From an uncultured Tenacibaculum sp. (lineage in GTDB: Bacteria; Bacteroidota; Bacteroidia; Flavobacteriales; Flavobacteriaceae): 64,000 nucleotides of DNA. Below are positions 29,058-37,971 of this stretch, in pieces. The notes under the pieces are model-generated. The model was not told the DNA's origin. It made no database searches and saw only the letters and a list, made by a program, of their open reading frames with translations. The stretch spans positions 1-64,000 of the forward strand of contig CANMWK010000009.1 of NCBI GenBank assembly GCA_947501615.1, read 5' to 3'. Numbering within the stretch: position 1 is the stretch's first letter; each line of letters starts with the position of its first letter. The translations under genes were made by a program, and so were the position numbers.

Positions 29058-29327
29058 GAATAATAGGGTTTGTTTGTAATAAATTGAAGGTTGATAAAAA
29101 CGTAATTATCTGCAGTATTAATTACATTTTAACGCAATTTAGGTATTATTAATTGCAAAATATTTAACGACAGGAACCGAAATCGATTTCGTGTTGATAA
29201 GTTGTTTGTATTGTTTAGCCTGTAAAGGAAATCTAAAAGAAAGAAGATCAATAAAGGTTAAAACATTTTGAAAATGATTTAGTAATAATAACAGAATGAA
29301 AAATGAAAAGCAAATGAATTAATTAGT
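29058..29327. other. Divergent intergenic region between amylase and methyltransferase genes
   Basis: No gene is seen. It contains a perfect 14-bp palindrome at 29178-29191 that resembles a LacI-family operator, described separately. Confidence 0.5.
29178..29191. promoter_or_regulatory. Palindrome CGAAATCGATTTCG, possible LacI-type operator
   Basis: A perfect 14-bp palindrome with a central CG, the general shape of LacI-family operators. It lies 121 bp upstream of the second amylase start. A LacI-type sugar-responsive regulator is plausible for a starch-degrading enzyme, but no such regulator gene is in the window. Confidence 0.45.
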
Positions 29328-29335
29328 TACATTTG
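29328..29335 (+). promoter_or_regulatory. Probable promoter box of the methyltransferase gene
   Basis: TACATTTG matches TAnnTTTG, ~150 bp before the ATG at 29486. The following leader sequence (CGAAAACTATTTT..., AATTGCTATTAAATTC) recurs at 30452-30500, upstream of the decayed copy. Confidence 0.5.
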
Positions 29336-29485
29336 CTTCGAAAACTATTTTGAACTCAAAAATTCTAAATGAGTTCGTTTCTTAATTGCTATTAAATTCT
29401 ATAATTTTGAATTGAATTTATTAATGTAGTTTCTACATCTGTAAATCTAGTGTTTAGATGTTGTAATTGCACAAATATTATACAT

Positions 29486-30034
29486 ATGAATTTATATCAG
29501 CAATGGTGCTTAAAAAAAGCTGAAATTAAAAAAGAAAGACTTTTTGATTCTTATACTAAAGAAGATAAAATTTTAGACATTGGTTCTGGAAATTGTGCTT
29601 TGAATTTATTAACGCAAAATGCAGGTTTTAATATTACAGGATTAGATGTTGTAAACAAATCTGCTTTTCCTGAAGTATCTCCAATAATTTATGACGGTTA
29701 TAACCTTCCTTTTGAAGATAATGAATTTGATGTAGTGCAATTAATTACAGTCCTTCATCATATTAAAGAACCTGAGAAAGTTGTTAAAGAAGCTGTTAGA
29801 GTTGGTAAAAAAGTAATTATTATGGAAGATATTTATGCTAATGTTTTTCAAAAGTATATTACTTTTATTGCTGATAGTATTAATAACTGGGAATTTTTTG
29901 GTCATCCTCATACAAACAAAACAGATGAAGGGTGGAAAAAAGTGTTTGAAGAAAATAACTTAAAACTAGACAGTGTAACCTATTATCCTTTCCTCCTATT
30001 TTTTAAACAAGTAACATATATTTTAACCAAATAA
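29486..30034 (+). CDS. Class I SAM-dependent methyltransferase (type 11-like)
   Basis: 182 aa from MNLYQQWCLKKAE. This start is preferred over the ATG at 29450 because the decayed copy downstream shares sequence from exactly this Met. Motif I is ILDIGSGNCALNLL, motif II is ITGLDVVN, and the later motif is FEDNEFDVVQLITVLHHIKEPEKVVKEAVRV. It is therefore a soluble methyltransferase of the Methyltransf_11 type. The substrate is unknown. It has no signal peptide and no obvious pathway neighbours. The next coding gene begins after a second, broken copy. Confidence 0.88.
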   Translation: MNLYQQWCLKKAEIKKERLFDSYTKEDKILDIGSGNCALNLLTQNAGFNITGLDVVNKSAFPEVSPIIYDGYNLPFEDNEFDVVQLITVLHHIKEPEKVVKEAVRVGKKVIIMEDIYANVFQKYITFIADSINNWEFFGHPHTNKTDEGWKKVFEENNLKLDSVTYYPFLLFFKQVTYILTK

Positions 30035-30044
30035 TTATACTATT

Positions 30045-30059
30045 ATGAAAAGCAAATAG
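30045..30059 (+). pseudogene. Five-codon stub identical to the start of the 31006 gene
   Basis: ATG AAA AGC AAA TAG reads M-K-S-K-stop. Together with the preceding ~30 bp it matches the start of the gene at 31006 (ATG AAA AGC AAA TTA...). It marks the right end of the first unit of a tandem duplication. Confidence 0.6.
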
Positions 30060-30451
30060 GTTGAAATTATTTACTTCATTAAACTAATATTTATAAACAA
30101 TCTCGAGTATTTCTAAGTTCAAACAGTTTAACTAAATAGCTAGCAAATTAAGTCGGGTTTTTTGTTGATAGACTAATAGAAACTCGGCTACGCTTAACCC
30201 AACAACTAAAATATCTTCTAGTCATTATTGTTATGTAGTAAAATAAACACTTTTAAAAGAATAACACCTATAACTTATCAAAAGAACAAATAGTTAAAAC
30301 TAATTTTACTTTGTAGAAGTATGTTATGTTTATGTAAAGTTTTATAACTGCTATTTATGTCAAAAACCTGAAAGTTAAAGAGTTGTTTTTGTTAAGAGTT
30401 TATTCAAATAAACTTGAAAAATAAAGAACTTGTTTGGTAAGAATAATTATT
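30060..30451. other. Gene-free AT-rich stretch between two duplicated units
   Basis: No ORF of note and no terminator hairpin with a T-run is seen. The stretch separates unit A (29328-30059) from unit B (30433-31020) of the tandem duplication. Confidence 0.4.
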
Positions 30452-30459
30452 TACTTTTG
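30452..30459 (+). promoter_or_regulatory. Duplicated promoter box upstream of the decayed methyltransferase
   Basis: TACTTTTG (TAnnTTTG), with a TTTG 15 bp upstream at 30433-30436. The following leader (CGAAAACTATTTT, AATTGCTATTGAATTCTATAA) matches that of unit A. It could now drive the 31006-34063 operon through the pseudogene. Confidence 0.5.
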
Positions 30460-30583
30460 CCGCGAAAACTATTTTTATTAATTGCTATTGAATTCTATAA
30501 TTTTTGATTAAAGAACTCACTGTTGTTCACATACATGAACTATTTTTTTGTGTTGAATGATAGTGGAAAAATTGTTTAGTAAA

Positions 30584-30916
30584 ATGAATTTATATCAGCA
30601 ATGGTGTTCAAAAAAAGCTATAACTAGGAAGAGAACGCTTTTTAGTAGCTATAGAATAAAACATAACATCCAACACACAGATTCTGAAAATTGCGTTTTG
30701 AAAAAATTAAGTCAAAATGTAAACTACAATACTACGAACATAGACGTTTTTAATACGTTTAGGTTTTGTAAAACTTCAACAACAATTTACGGTGATTACA
30801 ACCTGTGTTATATTGAGAAAATTCTAGCAATATTTTTTAAATACTTCCACTGTCTTAATTGTCTTTTTGCGGACAATAACAACAGGCTAAGAAGCTCAAA
30901 TTATGTAATACAATAA
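30584..30916 (+). pseudogene. Decayed second copy of the methyltransferase gene
   Basis: It begins MNLYQQWCSKKA, like the intact copy at 29486, with ~30 nearly identical bases. Alignment continues through LFSSY, SENCVLKKLSQNV (from SGNCALNLLTQNA), IDVFNT and IYGDYNLC (from IYDGYNLP). The SAM-binding motif LDIGSGN is destroyed (IQHTDSEN), the DVVQLITVLHH block is missing, and the frame ends after 110 codons against 182 in the intact copy. The bases just before 31006 again match the 3' end of the intact unit. It is therefore a deleted and mutated paralogue. A new role for the short protein cannot be excluded. Confidence 0.75.
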
Positions 30917-31005
30917 TTTACACTTACCCAAAGTGTCTAACAATTATTTCTCCCATTATTATAAATAAGCAACTATATATTAACTAAATAAATATTTAAA
31001 CCATT

Positions 31006-31785
31006 ATGAAAAGCAAATTATTATTAGCATTCGGAATTGCTTGTACAATTTTATATGCACAAGACGAAAATGAAAAATCTATTCCAAAATCAGATTTTAA
31101 AGGAGTTCCAAATGTTGTAGAAAAAAGACAGTCACAATTACAACAACGACAAGAGTTGATAGAAATTGCACCAACAGGTGGAGGTAAAATCACATTACCT
31201 ACTCCAGTAGGCTCATCTTCAAGTTTAAGATGGTTAGGAGCGAATAACAGTTCATCAATTGCATACAGGACAGGAATAACAGGGGTTGGTTTAACAAATC
31301 CACCTACAGATACTAAGTTATATGTAAAAGCAAACAATTTAAAAGTAGGAATTGTTTCAGAAGTTAGTCATACACAAGATTATAAATTTGGAATTCTTAG
31401 TGCAGTAAACAGACCTAATACAAAAGCATTTTCAGTGTTATTAAAACAAGGAAGTAATTATGTAGATAAGTTTGCTGTTATGGGAGATGGAAGAGCTTTT
31501 GCAACAGAATTTGAAGTAAGAACAACAATATTTCCTGATTATGTTTTTGATGAAAGTTATGACTTAATTTCTATTGATAATCTAAAACGTTTTATTGATG
31601 AAAATCATCATTTACCAAATGTACCTAAGGCAGAAAAAGTAATTTCTGAAGGTCAGAAAATTGGAGAATTACAAAGAATGCAATTTGAAAAAATAGAAGA
31701 GTTAACACTATATATTATTGAGCTTAATGAAAAGATTAAAAAACTTAACAAGGAAGTTCAGGAATTGAAAAAAGAAACTAAATAA
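31006..31785 (+). CDS. Exported protein with tail-fibre-like C-terminal trailer and coiled coil
   Basis: 259 aa with a signal peptide (1-18, ending LYAQ). The middle (about 60-165) is a beta-rich region with GGGKITLPTPVGSSSSLRWLG and TGVGLTNPPTDTKLYVK, like repeat regions of Bacteroidetes fibre proteins. The C-terminal part (about 178-259; FPDYVFDESYDLISIDNLKRFIDENHHLPNVP, then GELQRMQFEKIEELTLYIIELN) is a widespread Bacteroidetes trailer, often annotated as tail-fibre- or S74-like, ending in a coiled coil that probably trimerises. It is the first gene of a three-gene operon; the next start overlaps its stop (TAATG). Confidence 0.75.
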   Translation: MKSKLLLAFGIACTILYAQDENEKSIPKSDFKGVPNVVEKRQSQLQQRQELIEIAPTGGGKITLPTPVGSSSSLRWLGANNSSSIAYRTGITGVGLTNPPTDTKLYVKANNLKVGIVSEVSHTQDYKFGILSAVNRPNTKAFSVLLKQGSNYVDKFAVMGDGRAFATEFEVRTTIFPDYVFDESYDLISIDNLKRFIDENHHLPNVPKAEKVISEGQKIGELQRMQFEKIEELTLYIIELNEKIKKLNKEVQELKKETK

Positions 31786-33614
31786 TGAAAAGAATACTAC
31801 AATTGGCAAGAATAAGTTGTCTATTCTTGTTATTTACACAGTTAGCTTTTTCACAAGTTAGGCTACTTGGATCAGGAAAAAGTAGTGCTCAGCCTTCTTC
31901 AAGGGTTGCATTTAAAGCAGTATCCGATTTTAAATCCTATAAGGTATACAATACGTTTAATTCCTTCAATGAAGGCGACTCTAAAATTTCCTTGAAAGTT
32001 AGCGGTAGTGATGTTGTTTTTGATAAAACTTACTCCTATCATAATGCTAATGGATATTTTGTTTGGTCAGGAATTAATAGGGCTAAAGAAGAACATGTTT
32101 TATTGTTAAAAAAGGGAAGTAGAATTTCTGGAATAATAAATAGTGGAAATCGAATAGTTGAGATTAAGACAGATGGGGCAAATGTAATCATTGGGGAAAG
32201 AAAAAGTTTGGCATCTAACGATCTATGCGACACAGAACCAGAGTTAATGGAAAACAATAACAATGGTGATGATATCATTCTTCCAATTGAAGAAGATGAT
32301 GATAACGATATTAGAGATATCTTAATTCCTATTCCAAGGCAAAATAACCAACCTGTTGCTTTACAACGATCTAATAGTGGAATAAGAGTGTTTAAGTTAT
32401 TAATTGCGTATACTCCTCAGTTTGCTAGTTGGTTTAGTAGTCAAGATCAAATTAACGATCATTTAGAATTATCAGTAGAACTTATAAATCAAACATATAT
32501 TACCAATGATACAGGAATTCGTGCAAGATTAGCTTTTTCTTACAGAACAACAGATTCTGAAACAGGTACCAAAGGTGGAGATTTAACAAGATTTGTATAT
32601 AGAGGTTATGGGGGAGGACCAGGAGGACCACCTCATGCACCGGAATTCGATGAGGTTTTCGATTATGAACAAAAATATAACATAGAAGCAAGTTTGTTAT
32701 ATGTGAATACAAGTTATGGAGGTAGAGCAGATAGAGATGCAAGAAAAGCAGTGGTTTCAAGAACGGCATCACTAGGTAATTTAACTCCTGCACATGAAAT
32801 TGGTCATATGTTTGGTTTAGAGCATGATGAGGATCAGTTTTCTTGGATTGAGCGAAACTTTGGAGGGTTGAATTATAAAAAAGCCTATGGTTATGTTGGT
32901 AATTCTTCTAGAACTGTAATGGCTTATGGAACAAATATTAGAAGACCTCAGTATTCAGATATGTTTTATAACTTTCCTGAAGGAGATAGAGCAGGTGACT
33001 CTTATGCAAGAGGACATTATTATTTGAAAACACATCTGTCTAAAATTTTAAGAAAAGCTGATAGATCAAGAGAAATCCTATCGAATATTCTAATTTCTGG
33101 AACCCAAATGTATCATGGTTATGCAACTGATAGAATAGAAACATCAAATTATACTGTTAACGCTAATGCTAGGGTAAGATTAAGAGCCGGTAATAGGATT
33201 AAAATGAAAAATGGGACGAAATTTAGAAAAGGAAGTAGTGTTTCCATAAGACCAGAAAGTTCAGTTACCTTTAATAGAGCGGCTGTATCTGATAACTTTA
33301 AAGCTTCAACTCCTTTACCATTAGCAAAAAAGGAAAGAGATGAACCAAATACAGAAAAGAATATAGAAACCTTTTACCATGTATATAGTAATAATGGGAA
33401 AGTATATCTTAAATTTAACTTTCCAGAAAAAACGGAGATTAATTTAGCAGTAACAGACATACAAAGCGGTTATACCTATGTGCAAGAAACTGTTCAAGTA
33501 GAAGCTTATGGTACGTTAATGTATGATTTATCTAATCGTAAATTAGGGGATTTAGCAGTTGTAAACCTTGTTATTGATCGTTTAATTAAAAGTTCTAAGA
33601 AAATTAAATTATAA
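31785..33614 (+). CDS. Secreted reprolysin-like (M12B-type) zinc metalloprotease
   Basis: 609 aa with a signal peptide (1-23). The N-terminal ~190 residues look like a propeptide, ending in an acidic linker (NNNNGDDIILPIEEDDDND). The catalytic domain (about 200-420) carries HEIGHMFGLEHD (337-348), the metzincin HExxHxxGxxHD motif, and the Met-turn VMAYG (378-382). Zinc ligands are His337, His341 and His347, and Glu338 is the base. The C-terminal region (about 430-609) is beta-rich with a weak resemblance to a T9SS sorting domain. It should be a secreted or surface endopeptidase. Its start overlaps the previous stop and its stop overlaps the next start (both TAATG), so the three proteins are made together. 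Confidence 0.9.
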   Translation: MKRILQLARISCLFLLFTQLAFSQVRLLGSGKSSAQPSSRVAFKAVSDFKSYKVYNTFNSFNEGDSKISLKVSGSDVVFDKTYSYHNANGYFVWSGINRAKEEHVLLLKKGSRISGIINSGNRIVEIKTDGANVIIGERKSLASNDLCDTEPELMENNNNGDDIILPIEEDDDNDIRDILIPIPRQNNQPVALQRSNSGIRVFKLLIAYTPQFASWFSSQDQINDHLELSVELINQTYITNDTGIRARLAFSYRTTDSETGTKGGDLTRFVYRGYGGGPGGPPHAPEFDEVFDYEQKYNIEASLLYVNTSYGGRADRDARKAVVSRTASLGNLTPAHEIGHMFGLEHDEDQFSWIERNFGGLNYKKAYGYVGNSSRTVMAYGTNIRRPQYSDMFYNFPEGDRAGDSYARGHYYLKTHLSKILRKADRSREILSNILISGTQMYHGYATDRIETSNYTVNANARVRLRAGNRIKMKNGTKFRKGSSVSIRPESSVTFNRAAVSDNFKASTPLPLAKKERDEPNTEKNIETFYHVYSNNGKVYLKFNFPEKTEINLAVTDIQSGYTYVQETVQVEAYGTLMYDLSNRKLGDLAVVNLVIDRLIKSSKKIKL

Positions 33615-34063
33615 TGAAGTATTTTAAATATGTATTACTGCTACTAATTTCAATGTATTATAGTTGTTCTTCTCAAAGTGATTGTGAAAATGCAGATCAA
33701 GAAATTATATTTTTTGTAAATGTAAAGCTAATCAATAGTGATGGAACAAATTTTTTAAATACTCAAGATATTAATTCAGATAATTTTAAAATTGTTAGTA
33801 ATGATAATAGTTTAATTAACGAGATTAATTATGAAATTATAGCGAATGGAGAAGCAAAGTTTCTAAGATTTTCCATGGCTAATACCAATACTATTTCATT
33901 TAAATTTAATACAAATACACTTGAAACACTTCAGGTTGAAGATTTGAAATCAGAAGTCTCTGAAAACTGTACGTTAAATGTCTATTCTTATGATGTCGTC
34001 ATTAGATCTAGCGTCATTTGTGATGACTGTAATAAAGATGATGTTATTGAAGTTAACATATAG
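33614..34063 (+). CDS. Small lipoprotein of the metalloprotease operon
   Basis: 149 aa. The signal MKYFKYVLLLLISMYYSC ends in a lipobox-like YYSC, so a lipid-anchored envelope protein is likely. The mature part is beta-rich with a CENADQ motif near the N-terminus and a C-terminal CDDCNKDD cluster, so it has several cysteines that could form disulfides. It overlaps the protease stop by one base (TAATG). A chaperone, inhibitor or anchoring role for the protease is possible, but nothing shows it directly. Not recognised as a family. Confidence 0.7.
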   Translation: MKYFKYVLLLLISMYYSCSSQSDCENADQEIIFFVNVKLINSDGTNFLNTQDINSDNFKIVSNDNSLINEINYEIIANGEAKFLRFSMANTNTISFKFNTNTLETLQVEDLKSEVSENCTLNVYSYDVVIRSSVICDDCNKDDVIEVNI

Positions 34064-34190
34064 AATATTTACTACTTAAGTGTTGTTTCATAAAACATTA
34101 GTAGAGTATGAAAAAATGACTTTTAATTGTAAAAAAACTATGATGTTTTTTAGTTCATAGTGATTTATTTTCAGAAAACTATCATAATTA

Positions 34191-34225
34191 AAAACGAGTA
34201 ACTTAATTTAAGTTACTCGTTTCTT
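34191..34225 (+). terminator. Terminator of the metalloprotease operon
   Basis: A perfect 13-bp stem (34192-34204 with 34210-34222) and 5-nt loop, with AAACGAGTAACTT on the left arm, followed by TTCTTT. It lies ~130 bp after the lipoprotein stop and faces the convergent DUF547 gene. Confidence 0.82.
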
Positions 34226-34260
34226 TAGGGATTATTAGGGTATTATTAACAATTTGGGCT

Positions 34261-34974
34261 TTATTTGTCATTCAAGGTCCAGTCATATTCTAAATACGAA
34301 ACTTTTGCATTATCATTAACTTTTGTCTTAGAATATTTATTGATGTAATCAATTAAAGTGTTTTTAGATGTAAAATCTTCTTGATACCATTCAAAAATTT
34401 TCGACACTTCAACTTCAGTTAAAGAAATTTTGTTTTTTGAAGAATCATTAATAAAATCCACCATTAAATTTTCTAACTTCTCATCAATATTTTTTGCTGT
34501 AAAAGCATAATTAGGAAATTTAGGTCCAGACACACAACCTGCATTCACACCGACATGTATCCTAGGGTCATCATGCCATCTTCTTAATATTTTATGTTCT
34601 ATATAATCTAGAGAATATGTCTGTTTACCAACTTTTGCTAAAGGAAGTTTCCAAGCATTCTTTCCTTTTATTTTGATATCTGTTAGTTTTTTTAATGGAT
34701 AACTATCAATAATCAATTTTATAGTGTAAGCATTATAAGCATTCATCCAAAATGCCTTAGCTTTTTTTGAAGACCATTTTTTAGTTGGTATTGTTGTTTC
34801 TAATTGATTTAAATAAATTTCTAAAACAGCCTTATTTTTTCGTAAACCTTTATAATCTAACATTCCATCAGAGGTAACGTATGTTTTTAATAATGCATCA
34901 AAAACTTCATTTGATTGCGATTGAGAATTTAAAGCTATTAAGCTGAATAGTAAAGTAATAAATAGTTTTTTCAT
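34261..34974 (-). CDS. DUF547 domain protein
   Basis: 237 aa with a signal peptide (about 1-19, ending SQS). Family landmarks are AFWMNAYNAYTIKLIID, YSLDYIEHKILRRW, DPRIHVGVNAGCVSGPKFP and FEWYQEDF. The central Cys lies in the conserved DPRIH...C region, which has been compared to transglutaminase-like folds; catalysis is not established. It is a single gene on its own transcript, probably in the periplasm. Confidence 0.88.
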   Translation of the reverse strand: MKKLFITLLFSLIALNSQSQSNEVFDALLKTYVTSDGMLDYKGLRKNKAVLEIYLNQLETTIPTKKWSSKKAKAFWMNAYNAYTIKLIIDSYPLKKLTDIKIKGKNAWKLPLAKVGKQTYSLDYIEHKILRRWHDDPRIHVGVNAGCVSGPKFPNYAFTAKNIDEKLENLMVDFINDSSKNKISLTEVEVSKIFEWYQEDFTSKNTLIDYINKYSKTKVNDNAKVSYLEYDWTLNDK

Positions 34975-35358
34975 TTTGTTTTAATTTGTCCACGGGGGGA
35001 GTTTACTTACATATGTTAAGACGGTATATAAAAAAGTTCATTACACTTTTATTAAAAAAAATGTAATTTAATTATAAATTAGAATGCTTTTTACAAGCAA
35101 AAAAGTACTAGACTAGAGGCTTTGTTATGGATTAAAAAAATGTAAATGAAAAGAATTATTTTATCCCCTAAAAACAAATAAATAGCATTCATCTCATTTA
35201 AAAAACAACTATCTTAAAAATTGCATTTTGTTTAACGTTTTTATTAAAAAGTTAAAAAAAATTATGTTTTTTATATTTTTTTAGCATAAACTTTGTATTT
35301 AGAAGGTTTAATTAATAGATTTGTTGTATTATAATTAACCGATCTAAACCCTTCTAAA
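34975..35358. other. AT-rich divergent upstream region, no gene seen
   Basis: 384 bp between the divergent DUF547 and protease genes. It is very AT-rich, with poly-A tracts around 35045-35160 and 35245-35285. A box ATAAACTTTG near 35284-35293 resembles TAnnTTTG with one extra base and could be the promoter of the protease gene. No coding sequence or hairpin stands out. Confidence 0.4.
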
Positions 35359-37887
35359 ATGAAAAAACTCTTTTTCAAGGTGGCTTTTATTGCCACACTT
35401 TTCTTATGCGTAAATAATTTACAGGCGCAAAAAACATTTAAAATTGGAGATGAATATGATTCTGATGTATCGATGACTAAAAGTTATCAAAAATTAAAAG
35501 AATTTAAATTTAAAAATTCAAATGGTACCCCAGAATTAGTGTTTTCAAAAGAATTTTATTCTCAAAATTCTTCTTACGTTAAATTATATTTTAAGGACTT
35601 TGACTTGGCACCTGGTGATTATGTTGAAATTACTGGTAGTACTACAAATGAATCTATTATCTATGGGGGAAAAGGGAAAATAATAGATAGTGATAAAAAT
35701 ATGATTAGTAATTTTTGGTCGAAGGTAATTTTTGATGAAAAAGTAGAAGTGAAATTATATTCTACTGGAAAAATTGAAAATGAAAAGGGATTTGAAATTA
35801 CAAAAGTAGCTTATGGATATAGTAATGAAAAATTAGCAGCAATATTTGATAAGAACAAACAATTACAGAGTAGAGCTATTTGTTCAAGTGATAACAAAGA
35901 ACAAATTGCATGTTATGCAGGTACAGATATGTTTGAAAAAGCAAAAGCTGTATGTCGTTTAATTATTAATGGAAGTAGTAGTTGTACTGGATGGTTACTT
36001 GGAAGTGAAGGACATTTAATGACAAATAATCATTGTATTGGTTCTGCTTCAGCAGCTCAGAATACTGATTTTGTGTTTAATTTTCAAAACACAAATTGTT
36101 CAGGTACGAATGCTGCAACTTCTGATGTAGTAGCATCTTCGGCTACATTCATAAAAACAAGTTCTAGTTTAGATTATACCCTTGTTAGATTACCAACAAA
36201 CCCAACAAGTACTTATGGGTTTTTGAGTTTGAGTTCTGTATTACCTTCAGCAGGTGATAGAATATATATACCACAACATCCTGGTGGAAGAAGAAAAGAG
36301 ATTTCTGTAAATACAGATAGTGGCTTTTCTACAGTTAATTGTGTTGGTAATTGTGCAACACCACGTGTGCCACAAAAAACAATTAATTATTTTGCTGATA
36401 CAGAAGGTGGTAGTTCTGGTTCTCCTGTTATTGATTTTAATTCTCATTTAGTTTTAGCAATCCATAATACTGGAGAATGTCCTAATGGTTCTTTTGGAAG
36501 AAGTGATGATTTAATTTCTTCTATAGGAAATGACATGCCTAATGACGGAGTAGACGGAAATGGTGGAGGTGGAACACCTCCTGGCCCAACACAATGTTCT
36601 TCTACAATTAGTTCTTTTCCTTATGCTGAAAGTTTTGAATCAAATGTTGGATGGACGCAAGCAAGTGGAGATGATGGTAATTGGGTAAGAGATGCTTCTG
36701 GTACACCTTCTAATGGAACTGGTCCTAGTGGTGGAGCTAATGGTAGTTTTTATCTATTTTTAGAGGCTTCAAGCAATGGTAGTACAGGGGAAATAGGAGC
36801 TAACGGAACAGCTATTTTAGAAAGTCCATGTTTTGATCTTTCTAGTTTGTCTTCTGCAAGTTTCTCATTTAGCAATCACATGTTTGGTACTAGTGTAGGA
36901 TCTTTACAATTAGAGGCTTCTACAGATGGAGCAAATTGGACAAGCTTATGGAGTGATTCGGGTAACCAAGGAAATCAATGGAATGCTGTAACGGTAAACT
37001 TAAATTCATATGTGGGTCAAAATCAAGTAAGATTACGATTTGTAGGTACTACTGGTTCTAGTTGGTCAAGTGACATAGCTATAGATAATCTTTCTTTAAC
37101 TTCTGGAGGAGGTTCTCCAACTCCATCATGTCCTACGGTAGATTTTAATGATTTTTCAATTACATCATTTTCTAATCAAGATTCAGCTGGGAATTTTTCT
37201 GTAGGAAACTCAGGAGCATCATTAACATTAACAAATAATACATGGAAATATATTCCATTAAATTATACAGTAACTGCAAATACAGTAATCGAATTCCAAT
37301 TTTCGAGTACAGCCCAAGGTGAAATTCACGGTATAGGTTTTGAAGATGATAATACATTAACGGCTAACCGTTACTTTAAAGTTCATGGTACTCAAAATTA
37401 TGGAATTACAAATTTTGATAATTACACTAGTGGGACTGTTACTTATACTATTCCTGTAGGAAGTTCTTACACTGGAAATATGGATAGATTAGTGTTTATT
37501 AATGATAATGATGCAGGTTCTGGAAATACATCTACTTTCTCTAATGTTAGAATTTATGAAGGTTCTTGTGAGAATTCAAATGTAGTTGTTGCAGAATCTT
37601 TCGGAGTTAGAGTTGATACTATAGGAGATGAAGACGAAGGCGCTTTTACCCAAGTTCAAATTGCACCTAACCCATTACAAAGAGGTAGTGTATTACGATT
37701 ATTAGGGCCAAGTAGAAGTTTAAACGATGCTTCTTATAGCGTTATTAATATGTTAGGACAAACAATACAAAAAGGTAATATAGACACAAGTAAAGTGATT
37801 AATACAAATCAATTGAACTCTGGAGTCTATATTTTAAGAATTGAAAATAAATTCACGAAGACAAGCAAGCGATTCATTATAGAGTAG
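35359..37887 (+). CDS. Secreted trypsin-like serine protease with MAM-like domain and T9SS tail
   Basis: 842 aa with a signal peptide (1-24, ending LQAQ). After a ~170-aa N-terminal region comes a chymotrypsin-fold domain (about 172-395). Its triad is visible: His225 in MTNNHCIG, Asp272 in SSLDYTLV and Ser353 in GGSSGSPV. It resembles lysyl endopeptidases (SSSCTGWLLGSEGHLMTNNH). A Gly/Pro linker (398-411) leads to a MAM-like domain (about 413-583), a second beta-sandwich (about 591-740) and a T9SS type A sorting tail (about 765-842, ending RIENKFTKTSKRFIIE). It should be an exported peptidase released to or displayed on the surface. The cleavage preference cannot be set by eye. Confidence 0.92.
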   Translation: MKKLFFKVAFIATLFLCVNNLQAQKTFKIGDEYDSDVSMTKSYQKLKEFKFKNSNGTPELVFSKEFYSQNSSYVKLYFKDFDLAPGDYVEITGSTTNESIIYGGKGKIIDSDKNMISNFWSKVIFDEKVEVKLYSTGKIENEKGFEITKVAYGYSNEKLAAIFDKNKQLQSRAICSSDNKEQIACYAGTDMFEKAKAVCRLIINGSSSCTGWLLGSEGHLMTNNHCIGSASAAQNTDFVFNFQNTNCSGTNAATSDVVASSATFIKTSSSLDYTLVRLPTNPTSTYGFLSLSSVLPSAGDRIYIPQHPGGRRKEISVNTDSGFSTVNCVGNCATPRVPQKTINYFADTEGGSSGSPVIDFNSHLVLAIHNTGECPNGSFGRSDDLISSIGNDMPNDGVDGNGGGGTPPGPTQCSSTISSFPYAESFESNVGWTQASGDDGNWVRDASGTPSNGTGPSGGANGSFYLFLEASSNGSTGEIGANGTAILESPCFDLSSLSSASFSFSNHMFGTSVGSLQLEASTDGANWTSLWSDSGNQGNQWNAVTVNLNSYVGQNQVRLRFVGTTGSSWSSDIAIDNLSLTSGGGSPTPSCPTVDFNDFSITSFSNQDSAGNFSVGNSGASLTLTNNTWKYIPLNYTVTANTVIEFQFSSTAQGEIHGIGFEDDNTLTANRYFKVHGTQNYGITNFDNYTSGTVTYTIPVGSSYTGNMDRLVFINDNDAGSGNTSTFSNVRIYEGSCENSNVVVAESFGVRVDTIGDEDEGAFTQVQIAPNPLQRGSVLRLLGPSRSLNDASYSVINMLGQTIQKGNIDTSKVINTNQLNSGVYILRIENKFTKTSKRFIIE

Positions 37888-37910
37888 TATAATTATAACT
37901 TGGATTGATT

Positions 37911-37948
37911 AAAAAAACCCTCTTGAGAAATCAAGAGGGTTTAACTTT
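37911..37948. terminator. Bidirectional terminator between the protease and sufD
   Basis: A perfect 12-bp stem AAACCCTCTTGA / TCAAGAGGGTTT with a GAAA tetraloop, A-run before and T-run after, between convergent genes. It suits both strands. Confidence 0.9.
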
Positions 37949-37971
37949 TTATAGATGATTAAAAATAAGTA

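Noticed and set aside
30557..30916. 119-aa ORF as a new functional gene
   Set aside because: Alignment to the intact methyltransferase shows loss of the SAM motif, an internal deletion and early stop; it is better treated as a pseudogene.
37911..37948. Inverted repeat as a regulatory site for sufD
   Set aside because: Its position between convergent stop codons, GAAA tetraloop and flanking A/T runs mark it as a bidirectional terminator.
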